Below are positions 33,475-41,465 of a stretch of DNA of 64,000 nt, piece by piece. A model generated the notes under the pieces. That model saw only the letters and a program-made list of their open reading frames with translations. It had not been told where the DNA came from and ran no database searches. Position numbers and translations under genes: made by a program. How positions within the stretch are numbered: position 1 is the first letter of the stretch; each line of letters starts with the position of its first letter. This DNA comes from Aeromicrobium fastidiosum (GTDB lineage Bacteria; Actinomycetota; Actinomycetes; Propionibacteriales; Nocardioidaceae). The stretch spans positions 186,001 through 250,000 of the forward strand of contig NZ_JAGIOG010000001.1 of NCBI RefSeq assembly GCF_017876595.1, given 5' to 3'.

Positions 33475-36400
33475 CAGCTCGCCGCCGGCACCAGGGTGTC
33501 GATGACGGTGCGGGTCCACTCGAGCAGCTCGCGGCCCACGAGCGGCTTGCCGCCGATCGGCGCGGTCTTCGGGCGCGGGATGAGCGCGACCTCGGCGGCG
33601 ACCTTGTAGGTGCTGCGCGGGTAGACGCGCTGCAGCCGCATCTGCGCCGAGTCGGGCAGCTTGAGCGGAGCGAACCGGACGTTCGGCCCGGCTGCCGTCA
33701 CCTCGGTGAGTCCCGCCTCGCGCACCCGGACGCGCAGGCGGGCGACCTCGAGCAGGACGTCGACGGCCTCGGGCGGCTCGCCGTAGCGGTCGACCAGCTC
33801 GCCGCGGATCTCGTCGACGTCGGCCAGCGCGCGGACGTCGGCCAGCCGCTTGTACATCTCGAGCCGCAATCGCTCGCTGCTGACGTAGTCGTGCGGCAGG
33901 TGCGCCTCGATGGGCAGCTCGATCTTGACCTCACGCTCGGGCTCCGCGTCGCCGCGGGCCTCCGCGACGGCCTCGCCCACGAGGCGGACGTACAGGTCGA
34001 AGCCGACGTCGGCGATGTGGCCGGACTGCTCGCCGCCCAGCAGGTTGCCGGCACCGCGGATCTCGAGGTCCTTCATCGCCACGGCCATGCCGCCACCGAG
34101 CTCGGAGTGCTGCGCGATCGTGGCGAGCCGGTCGTGCGCCGTCTCGGTGAGCGGCTTCTCCGGCGGGTAGAGGAAGTAGGCGTAGGCGCGCTCACGCGAG
34201 CGTCCGACACGGCCACGCAGCTGGTGCAGCTGCGACAGGCCGAGGGTGTCGGCCCGCTCGATGATCATGGTGTTGGCGTTCGACACGTCGAGCCCCGACT
34301 CGACGATCGTGGTGCAGACCAGCACGTCGTAGCGCTTCTCCCAGAAGTCGACCATGACCTCCTCGAGCTGGTGCTCCCCCATCTGGCCGTGCGCCGCGGC
34401 CACCCGCGCCTCGGGCACGAGCTCCTTGATCTTGGCGACGGCCCTGTCGATCGACTGCACGCGGTTGTGGATGAAGAAGGCCTGGCCCTCGCGCAGCAGC
34501 TCGCGGCGGATCGCAGCGACGACCTGGCGGTCCTCGTACGGCCCGACGAACGACAGCACGGGGTGGCGCTCCTCGGGCGGCGTCGCGATCGTCGACATCT
34601 CGCGGATGCCGGTGATGGCCATCTCGAGCGTGCGCGGGATGGGCGTCGCCGACATCGAGAGGACGTCGACGGCTGCGCGCAGCATCTTCATCGCCTCCTT
34701 GTGCTCGACGCCGAAGCGCTGCTCCTCGTCGACGATGACCAGGCCGAGGTCCTTGATCCTGACGCCGGGCTGCAGCAGCCGGTGCGTGCCGATGACCATG
34801 TCGATCGAGCCGTCGGCCAGACCTGCCAGCGTCTCCTTGGACTCCTTCTCGGTCTGGAACCGCGACAGCGGCTTCATGACGACCGGGAACTGTCCGAACC
34901 GCTCGGCGAACGTCGCGTAGTGCTGCTGGACGAGCAGGGTCGTCGGGACGAGCAGGATGACCTGCTTGCCGTCCTGGATCGCCTTGAACGCCGCCCGCAC
35001 CGCGATCTCGGTCTTGCCGTAGCCGACGTCGCCGCACACCAGGCGGTCCATCGGCACGGTGCGCTCCATGTCGCGCTTGACCTCGTCGATCGTGACCATC
35101 TGGTCGGGCGTCTCGACGAAGGCGAAGGAGTCCTCGAGCTCGGCCTGCCACGGCGTGTCGGGGCCGAAGGCGTGACCCTTGGTGGCCTGCCGCGCAGCGT
35201 AGAGCTTGATCAGCTCGCCGGCGATCTGGCGGACGGCCTTGCGCGCCTTGTTCTTTCGCGTCGTCCAGTCGGCACCGCCCAGCCGGTCGAGCGAGGGCGA
35301 CTCGCCGCCGACGTAGCGGCTGATCTGGTCGAGCTGGTCCATCGGCACGAACAGGCGGTCGGCGGGCTGTCCGCGCTTGGACGCCGCGTACTCCATCACG
35401 AGGTACTCGCGCGCCGCGCCCTGCACGACGCGCTGCATGAGCTCGACGTAGCGGCCGACGCCGTGCTGCTCGTGCACCACGAAGTCGCCGGGCTTGAGCT
35501 CGAGCGGATCGACCTGCTTGCGACGCCGGGCGGGCATCTTGCGCTCGCTGCGATCGGCGGCACGCTGCCCGACGAGGTCGTCGTACGTCATGACCGCGAG
35601 CTGCAGCGGCGACGACACGAAGCCCGTCGACAGCTCGCCGATGACGACCTGGACGATGCCGGGCGTCGGGGCGGTCACCTCGTCGTCGAGGGCGGCGGGC
35701 ACGTCGCTGTCGGCGAGCCACTCGAGGGTGCGCTGCGCCTGACCTGCGGCGGGGGCCACGAACACGACCCGCATGCCGGCCGCGACCCAGCGGCGGATGT
35801 CGTCGAGCGCGGCGGACGTGTCGCCGCGGTAGGCCGACCCGGCCTCCATCTCGACGGCACGCTGGCCTTCGTCCAGGTCGAGGCCGAAGGGCGTCTGGGT
35901 GAACCAGGTGTGACCCAGCGCGAGCGTCTCGAGCTTGACGTCGTCGAGCGAGTGGAAGGCAGCCGAGCCGAGGTCGATCGGCGACTCGCCGCCGCCGGCG
36001 GCCGCGGCCCACGACGCCTGCAGGAACTCCTCGCTCGTCGCGACCAGGTCGGCGGCCCGGGCCCGGATGCGCTCGGGGTCCATCAGCAGGACGGCCGAGC
36101 GCTCAGGCAGCAGGTTGACGAACGACTCCATTCCCCCGCCGGCTACGCCCCCGTTGGCGGGGGGACCCCCACTATCGGTCACCAGGACGGGAGTCAGCGA
36201 CTCCATGCCCTCGACGGCGTGGCCCTCGGACAGCTTCGTGAAGATCTCAGCCAGGCTGGGGTGCTCGACGGCCAGGCGGGCCGCGCGCGCCCGCACCTCG
36301 TCGGTCAGGAGCAGCTCGCGGCACGGCGGAGCCCAGACGTGCGTGATCTCCTCGAGCGTCCGCTGGTCGGCCACGGCGAAGCGCCGGATCTCGTCGACCT

Positions 36401-37031
36401 CGTCGCCGAAGAACTCGATGCGCAGCGGGTGGTCCTCGGTGGGCGGGAAGACGTCGATGATGCCGCCGCGCACCGCGAACTCGCCCCGGCGCTCGACCAG
36501 GTCGACGCGGGAGTAGGCCGCACCGGCGAGGTCGGCGACGACCTGGTCGAGGGCGATCTCGTCGCCGCGGTGCAGCTCGACCGGCACGAGATCGGCCAGC
36601 CCCTTGACCTGCGGCTGCAGCAGCGACCGGATGGGGGCCACGACGACCCGCAGCGCGCCGCTCGCGGTCTCGGAGTCGAGCTCAGTCGCCTGCGTCGGGT
36701 GCACCAGGCGACGCAGCACGGCCAGCCGGCGGCCGACGGTGTCGGACCGCGGCGAGAGCCTCTCGTGCGGCAGCGTCTCCCATGCCGGGTAGTACGCGAC
36801 GGCGTCAGCGCCCAGCAGCTCGCCGAGCTGGGCCGTCAGGTCCTCGCCCTCGCGGGCCGTGGCGGTGACCGCGACGACGGTCGCCTGCTGCGCGAGAGCC
36901 GCGGTGAGGAACGGTCGCAGCGGCTCGGGGGCCTGGACGTCGAGGGCATCGACGCCGCCGGCACGCTCGGCGAGGACGGCCGCGACGGTGGGCTCGGAGG
37001 AGACGATCGAGGCGAGGCGAGAAAGAGTCAT
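33474..37031 (-). CDS. mfd: Transcription-repair coupling factor Mfd
   Basis: Mfd displaces stalled RNA polymerase and recruits UvrA. The 1185-residue protein has the UvrB-homology N terminus, the CarD/RID-like domain with 'DFVVHEQHGVGRYVELMQRV' (in part), a translocase domain with Walker A 'GDVGYGKTEIA', 'VPTTLLVQQHYATF', DEEQ 'IVDEEQRFG' and 'SMSATPIPRTLEMA', and the C-terminal TRCF domain. A Gly-rich stretch (about residues 286-302, 'SGGPPANGGVAGGGMES') interrupts the N-terminal third and coincides with a hairpin-rich DNA segment at 36131-36170. The start ATG has GGAGG upstream. It overlaps the downstream cyclase gene. Confidence 0.95.
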   Translation of the reverse strand: MTLSRLASIVSSEPTVAAVLAERAGGVDALDVQAPEPLRPFLTAALAQQATVVAVTATAREGEDLTAQLGELLGADAVAYYPAWETLPHERLSPRSDTVGRRLAVLRRLVHPTQATELDSETASGALRVVVAPIRSLLQPQVKGLADLVPVELHRGDEIALDQVVADLAGAAYSRVDLVERRGEFAVRGGIIDVFPPTEDHPLRIEFFGDEVDEIRRFAVADQRTLEEITHVWAPPCRELLLTDEVRARAARLAVEHPSLAEIFTKLSEGHAVEGMESLTPVLVTDSGGPPANGGVAGGGMESFVNLLPERSAVLLMDPERIRARAADLVATSEEFLQASWAAAAGGGESPIDLGSAAFHSLDDVKLETLALGHTWFTQTPFGLDLDEGQRAVEMEAGSAYRGDTSAALDDIRRWVAAGMRVVFVAPAAGQAQRTLEWLADSDVPAALDDEVTAPTPGIVQVVIGELSTGFVSSPLQLAVMTYDDLVGQRAADRSERKMPARRRKQVDPLELKPGDFVVHEQHGVGRYVELMQRVVQGAAREYLVMEYAASKRGQPADRLFVPMDQLDQISRYVGGESPSLDRLGGADWTTRKNKARKAVRQIAGELIKLYAARQATKGHAFGPDTPWQAELEDSFAFVETPDQMVTIDEVKRDMERTVPMDRLVCGDVGYGKTEIAVRAAFKAIQDGKQVILLVPTTLLVQQHYATFAERFGQFPVVMKPLSRFQTEKESKETLAGLADGSIDMVIGTHRLLQPGVRIKDLGLVIVDEEQRFGVEHKEAMKMLRAAVDVLSMSATPIPRTLEMAITGIREMSTIATPPEERHPVLSFVGPYEDRQVVAAIRRELLREGQAFFIHNRVQSIDRAVAKIKELVPEARVAAAHGQMGEHQLEEVMVDFWEKRYDVLVCTTIVESGLDVSNANTMIIERADTLGLSQLHQLRGRVGRSRERAYAYFLYPPEKPLTETAHDRLATIAQHSELGGGMAVAMKDLEIRGAGNLLGGEQSGHIADVGFDLYVRLVGEAVAEARGDAEPEREVKIELPIEAHLPHDYVSSERLRLEMYKRLADVRALADVDEIRGELVDRYGEPPEAVDVLLEVARLRVRVREAGLTEVTAAGPNVRFAPLKLPDSAQMRLQRVYPRSTYKVAAEVALIPRPKTAPIGGKPLVGRELLEWTRTVIDTLVPAAS
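36131..36170. repeat. Hairpin-forming C-tract element inside mfd
   Basis: The plus strand reads CCCCCGCC, a 15-base loop, then GGCGGGGG and ACCCCCAC, an inverted repeat with tail very like the intergenic element at 24811-24840. It lies in frame within mfd and encodes a Gly-rich loop in the protein. Confidence 0.5.
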
Positions 37032-37050
37032 GTCTATCGGTCACCTCCCC

Positions 37051-37632
37051 TCATCGGTTGAAGGCGCTCTGGGTCTGGTCCAGTCCCACCGTGACGAGGC
37101 TCTCGACCGCATCGGCAGCTTCCTCGATGTACACGGGCAGGTCCTTGCGCTCGGTCGAGCTGTACGGCTTGAGCACGAAGTCGTGGACGTCCTGCCGCCC
37201 CGGAGGACGACCGATGCCCACGCGTACCCGGTAGAACTCACCCGAGTCGAGCGACTGCCGCATCGACTTCAGCCCGTTGTGACCGTTGTCGCCGCCGCCG
37301 AGCTTGACCCGCAGCATGCCGAAGTCGATGTCGAGCTCGTCGTGGATCGCGATGACGTGATCGGGCTCGACGCCGTAGAACTTCGCCAGCGTCGAGACCG
37401 GCCCGCCGCTCTCGTTCATGTACGACTTGGCGCGACCGAGGACGACCCGCTCACCCGCGAGCCGTCCCTCGATCACGTCACCTCGGCCGGACTTGTGCTT
37501 CTTCCAGCCGAGGTTCTTCATACTTCCGCCCATGCGCAGCGCGAGGGCGTCGGCGACCATGTAGCCGATGTTGTGCCGCGTGGCGGCATACGTCGGGCCC
37601 GGATTTCCGAGCCCGACGACCAGCCAGGTCAC
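37051..37632 (-). CDS. pth: Peptidyl-tRNA hydrolase
   Basis: Pth releases tRNA from peptidyl-tRNA that drops off the ribosome. The 193-residue protein has 'WLVVGLGNPGPTYAATRHNIGYMV' (in part, His about 20), 'YMNESGG', 'AIHDELDIDFG' (catalytic Asp about 98) and 'GGGDNGHNGLKS' (His 118 region). It starts with GTG at 37632, sharing one base with the rplY stop codon (TAGTG). This pth-rplY order is normal in actinobacteria. Confidence 0.95.
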   Translation of the reverse strand: MTWLVVGLGNPGPTYAATRHNIGYMVADALALRMGGSMKNLGWKKHKSGRGDVIEGRLAGERVVLGRAKSYMNESGGPVSTLAKFYGVEPDHVIAIHDELDIDFGMLRVKLGGGDNGHNGLKSMRQSLDSGEFYRVRVGIGRPPGRQDVHDFVLKPYSSTERKDLPVYIEEAADAVESLVTVGLDQTQSAFNR

Positions 37633-38300
37633 TACTCGGACTCGGCAGGAGCCTCAGCCTTGGCGTCGCCCTCGGCAGCGGCCTCTTCGGCGTCGGTCGG
37701 CTCGTGCTCGATGCCGAGATCGGCCTCGGCCTCGGCGAGCTCGGCCTCGAGCTGGGCCTCGGTCGGGGCACCCGTGACGTTGACGATGAGGATGTCGTCG
37801 TCGACAGCGAGGGTCGAGCCCTCGGGCAGCTGGACGTCCTTGGCCAGGATCTGGTCGCCGGCGACCAGGCCCTCGACCGAGACCTCGAACGACTCGGGGA
37901 TGTGGGTGGCCTCGGCCTCGATCGCGATCGACGCGTTCTCGAGGACCACGAGGTTGCCGCTGACGGCCTCTCCGACGGTCGTGATGCGGACGTCGACGGT
38001 GACCTTCTCGCCCTTGCGGACGATCAGGAGGTCGGCGTGCTCGATGAAGCCCTTGAGCGGGTCGCGCTGGACCTGCTTGGGGATCGCGAGGTGCGACTCG
38101 GAGCCGACCTCGATCGTGAGCAGCGCGTTGGCCGAGCCCTTGAGCGCCAGCATGAGCTGGTGACCCGGGAGGGTCAGGTGGACGGGGTCGGCGCCGTGAC
38201 CGTAGAGGACGACGGGGACCTTGTCGGCGCGACGGATGCGGCGGGCCGCACCCTTGCCGAACTCGGTGCGGGTTTCGGCGGCGATCTTGATCTCGGCCAC
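37632..38300 (-). CDS. rplY: 50S ribosomal protein L25/general stress protein Ctc
   Basis: The 222-residue L25-Ctc type protein binds 5S rRNA. It has the L25 core ('EIKIAAETRTEFGKGAARRIR', in part, and 'VPVVLYGHGADPVHL'), the C-terminal TL5-like beta domain ('LPEGSTLAVDDDILIVNV') and an acidic Ala/Glu tail (about residues 185-222) typical of high-GC actinobacteria. GTG start preceded by GGAG. Coupled to pth. The HK gene is divergent 205 bp upstream. Confidence 0.93.
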   Translation of the reverse strand: MAEIKIAAETRTEFGKGAARRIRRADKVPVVLYGHGADPVHLTLPGHQLMLALKGSANALLTIEVGSESHLAIPKQVQRDPLKGFIEHADLLIVRKGEKVTVDVRITTVGEAVSGNLVVLENASIAIEAEATHIPESFEVSVEGLVAGDQILAKDVQLPEGSTLAVDDDILIVNVTGAPTEAQLEAELAEAEADLGIEHEPTDAEEAAAEGDAKAEAPAESE

Positions 38301-38505
38301 GGGAGGCTCCTGTTGGGTACGTCGAACGTGCGAAGGATGGGGATGTCACCCTGGGGTCGAGGCGCTCGACACAGCACTCCTGTGGAGCGCCCTGTCGATC
38401 ACGGTCCGTGAGGACCCTCGCCGAGGCAACCTCACCAGCCTATCGCAGCGTCCTTCGACGGTGAAATCGCGGCCACAGGACCTCCTCGGAAGATAGGCTG
38501 TGCGC
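38301..38505. other. Divergent intergenic region between rplY and the histidine kinase
   Basis: About 205 bases. On the right, TAGGCT (38494-38499) is the -10 hexamer of the kinase gene. A weak hairpin (GTCGAGGCGCTCGAC) lies near 38354-38368. I see no further gene. Confidence 0.4.
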
Positions 38506-40248
38506 ATGGAGCCGTCCCCGGTCCGCGATCGGGTCCCCGACCCGGCGGCCACGCACTTCGGCGAGAGCGTCTTCCGGTCCCAGGTGCTGCTGACCGGAGC
38601 CGTCGGCTTCGTCATCTGCATCACCGTCGCCCTCTCGAAGCGCGACCTGAGTGACAGCCCCGCGTTCTTCATCGGCATCACGGCGATCCTGTGGGTCACG
38701 ATCGCTGCCGCCCTGGTGCCGTGGCTCCGCATGGCCCAGCAGTGGCAGATGGTCGTCCCGCTCCTCGACATCGCAGCACTCGGCATGCTCCGCATCGCCG
38801 TGCCCGACAGCGGCTTCGGCATCCTCATGATCTTCCCGGTCATCTGGCTGGCGACCTCGTTCGGCCGGTGGGGTGCCGTCTCGGGCGCGGGGCTGGGATC
38901 GGCGATGCTCGTCACCCAGACCGTGCTGATCGAGACGGGCCGGACGTCCTTCGCCCGCGGGACCACCAGCCCCATCGCGACCACCAGCCTCGCCGTCGCG
39001 CTCACCTTCGTCGCCGGGGTGCTCTACACGACCTCGCAACGGGTCTCGTCCCAACGCGTGCTGCTCCGCCGGCAGACCCGCATGCTGGAGGCCGCGCTCG
39101 GCCGGGCCCGCACCCAGGAGCTGACCCTGCGCGAGGCGCTGGACGCCGTCGAGTTCGCGGTCATCAACCTCGACCCCGACGGGCGCACCCTGACGGCGAA
39201 CCGCGCGACCCACGCCCTGCTGTTCGAGCTCGGCCTGCCGGTCACGACGACGTGGGACCGGTTCCCGCTGTACCGCTCCGACAAGGTCACCCCGGTGCCG
39301 CCCGCCGAGTTCCCTCACGTGCGGCTGCTCGCCGGCGAGGCGGTGGGCAGCACGACCTACTGGATCGGGCATCGCACCGGCACCCGGTTCGCAGTCGATG
39401 TGTCCGCCCGTCTGATGCACGACCACGCCGGCCAGGTCGACCGGATCGTCGTCGTGGTGCGCGACGTGTCGGCCGAGGTGCGGGCCATCGCCGACCGCGA
39501 CGACCTCGTGACGTCGATGTCACATGAGCTGCGCACGCCGCTCAGCTCGATGCTCGGCTACGTCGACCTGGCCCTCGAGACCGATCTCCCACAGGCCACA
39601 CGCGACATGCTGCAGATCGCGCTGACCAACGCCGAGCGGCTCAACGCCTTGGTCACCGACCTGCTCGCGGCCCGTTCCACGAGTCCTGCCAACGCCATCA
39701 CCCTCAGCCCCGCCCCGTACGACGTGTCGGCCCTGGTCAGCGAGTCCGTCGACGCGATCCGGCCCATGTCGGCCGAGCGGCTCATCTCTATCCACCTCGA
39801 CATCGACGACGGCGTCGAGGCCGAGGTGGATGCTTTCCGCCTGCGGCAGGTCGTCGACAACCTCCTGTCCAACGCGATCAAGTACAACCGCATCGGCGGT
39901 CGCATCACGATCTCGGTCGCGGCAGTCCCCGGCGACGATGCCGACGGCACGGTCGAGATCCGCGTCGCGGACACGGGTCGCGGCATGTCGCTGGAGGAGC
40001 AGAAGGGCCTGTTCGAGCGCTTCTACCGGGCCGAGTCCGTGCGCGGTTCGACGGTCCACGGCACCGGGCTCGGCCTCAGCATCTCCCGCGAGATCGTCGT
40101 CCTGCACGGCGGGACGATCGAGGTCGACAGCGAGCCCGGGCGTGGCACCGAGGTCGTCGTCCGCGTGCCCCGACGGTCGACGTCCGGCGCGGCCGCCTCC
40201 CATGCCCCACCGGCCCTCGCGGCCGACTCCCACCACCGAGAGGCCTGA
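38506..40248 (+). CDS. Membrane sensor histidine kinase with PAS domain
   Basis: The 580-residue kinase has about six hydrophobic segments (residues 28-180), a coiled linker, a PAS-like domain (about 205-325), and a HisKA domain with 'SMSHELRTPLSSMLGYVD' (phospho-acceptor His about residue 340). The catalytic domain has the N box 'DNLLSNAIKYN', G1 'DTGRGM', F box 'FERFYR' and G2 'GTGLGL'. The ATG at 38506 is favoured, with TAGGCT six bases upstream; a GTG at 38500 would be upstream of the mRNA start. The downstream gene begins two bases after the stop. The likely partner is the OmpR-type regulator at 43796. Confidence 0.93.
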   Translation: MEPSPVRDRVPDPAATHFGESVFRSQVLLTGAVGFVICITVALSKRDLSDSPAFFIGITAILWVTIAAALVPWLRMAQQWQMVVPLLDIAALGMLRIAVPDSGFGILMIFPVIWLATSFGRWGAVSGAGLGSAMLVTQTVLIETGRTSFARGTTSPIATTSLAVALTFVAGVLYTTSQRVSSQRVLLRRQTRMLEAALGRARTQELTLREALDAVEFAVINLDPDGRTLTANRATHALLFELGLPVTTTWDRFPLYRSDKVTPVPPAEFPHVRLLAGEAVGSTTYWIGHRTGTRFAVDVSARLMHDHAGQVDRIVVVVRDVSAEVRAIADRDDLVTSMSHELRTPLSSMLGYVDLALETDLPQATRDMLQIALTNAERLNALVTDLLAARSTSPANAITLSPAPYDVSALVSESVDAIRPMSAERLISIHLDIDDGVEAEVDAFRLRQVVDNLLSNAIKYNRIGGRITISVAAVPGDDADGTVEIRVADTGRGMSLEEQKGLFERFYRAESVRGSTVHGTGLGLSISREIVVLHGGTIEVDSEPGRGTEVVVRVPRRSTSGAAASHAPPALAADSHHREA

Positions 40249-40249
40249 C

Positions 40250-41368
40250 GTGTCCATGGACATCGACCTGGAGACCCTGCTGATCGTCCGCGTCCTACCG
40301 GTGACGATCGCGACCGCGATCTTCGCCACGACCGCCGCCCTGCGCCACAACGACGAGGCCAACCGGGCCTGGACGGCGGCCTTTGGCGCGGCGCTCTGCG
40401 TCTCGGCGCTCGACGCGATCTACGCGGCGGACGGTCAGGCACCACTCGTCGTGACGGCCGCCGGCGACGCCTCGACGGTCTTCGCGCTCGGCGCGATGTG
40501 GTCGGGCGCGCGGCTGCTCGACGGCCGGGCGCGCTCCCACATCTGGGTCGTGGTGGTCGTCGCCCTGGCCGCAGCGGTGCCGACGCTCGTGCAGTCGTCG
40601 ACCCCGGGCCCGGGCCTGAGCACGGCTCTGCCCACGGGTGCTGCCGGCGTGTTCGCGTGGCTCGCGGCGTCCGAGCTGATGCGCGGCACCATGCGGCTCA
40701 ACCTCAACGCCAGGATCCTGCAGACCGTCTACTTCCTGTTCGGGGCCTGGTACATCACCGCGGCCGCGCTGGAGGCCAGCGGTGCCGCGACACCCAGCAT
40801 CTACAGCACCGCGCTGCCCTTCACGGGAATCTTCATCGTCTCGGCGATCTGCCTGTCGGCCCTGCGGGTCGAGCGCGCGGGCAACTGGTGGTCGGTCAGC
40901 TCGGAGGCCCACCGGCGCTCCGACCTCGGTGTGCTCTCGTCCGAGGCCTTCCGCGAGGACGCCCACGACCGCATCGAGCGCGCCACCCTCGCCGGCAGCC
41001 ACGTGGCCCTGGTGCTGGCCGAGATCGAGGACCTCGACGAGCTCAACTCGGCCTTCGGCCGACAGGCTGGCGACAGCGCCCTGCTGCACTTCGCGGGCAT
41101 CATGCGCTCGCGTCTGCCGGCCGATGCCCTGCTCGGCCACCTCGGGGCCGGCCGGTTCGTCGTGCTGGTGGCGTCCGCGGCCCCCGACGCACCGGCGACC
41201 GTCGTCGACGCGATCCGCACCGGTCTGACCGAGTCGCCCGTCGGCGAGGGCATGGAGCTGCGTTCCGACGCCAGCTTCGGCACCGCGCACTCCCTCGACT
41301 CGCCTGCCACCCTCGACTCGCTGCTGGGCCGGGCCGACGCCGACCTGACCCGCGCCCGGCAGAACTGA
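40250..41368 (+). CDS. Membrane protein with degenerate GGDEF domain
   Basis: The 372-residue protein has about six membrane segments (residues 8-205) followed by a cytoplasmic GGDEF-like domain. The signature loop reads 'GHLGAGRFVVL' (41144-41158), with GAGRF in place of GGDEF, so catalysis is unlikely; it might bind c-di-GMP or GTP or act as a scaffold. The domain retains 'VALVLAEIEDLDELNSAFGRQAGDSALLHFAGIM' (in part) as in active cyclases. The GTG at 40250 is used because GAGAGG is correctly spaced; ATG 40256 is possible. It follows the kinase by one base and precedes the GT2 gene. Confidence 0.8.
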   Translation: MSMDIDLETLLIVRVLPVTIATAIFATTAALRHNDEANRAWTAAFGAALCVSALDAIYAADGQAPLVVTAAGDASTVFALGAMWSGARLLDGRARSHIWVVVVVALAAAVPTLVQSSTPGPGLSTALPTGAAGVFAWLAASELMRGTMRLNLNARILQTVYFLFGAWYITAAALEASGAATPSIYSTALPFTGIFIVSAICLSALRVERAGNWWSVSSEAHRRSDLGVLSSEAFREDAHDRIERATLAGSHVALVLAEIEDLDELNSAFGRQAGDSALLHFAGIMRSRLPADALLGHLGAGRFVVLVASAAPDAPATVVDAIRTGLTESPVGEGMELRSDASFGTAHSLDSPATLDSLLGRADADLTRARQN

Positions 41369-41408
41369 GCCGATCCTGAGGCGGCCCTGAGCCAATCCTG
41401 ATCTTGAC
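41365..41408 (+). promoter_or_regulatory. Four 11-bp CTGA-headed direct repeats upstream of the GT2 gene
   Basis: CTGA occurs at 41365, 41376, 41387 and 41398, exactly 11 bp apart. The first three units read CTGAGCCGATC, CTGAGGCGGCC and CTGAGCCAATC; the last is CTGATCTTGAC. The array starts at the stop codon of the upstream gene and ends four bases before a CAGGCT hexamer (41413-41418) that could be the -10 box. Tandem 11-bp repeats are typical sites for OmpR/PhoB-type regulators, and such a regulator is encoded about 2.4 kb downstream. Confidence 0.6.
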
Positions 41409-41465
41409 CCGTCAGGCTGGTGCTGTGGGACGGCACCGGCCGGTCCACGGCGGACGAGGAGCAGC

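Noticed and set aside
33891..37061. Very long open frame opposite mfd
   Set aside because: It is the high-GC antisense shadow of mfd; the protein is low-complexity Arg/Asp/His-rich and matches nothing recognisable.
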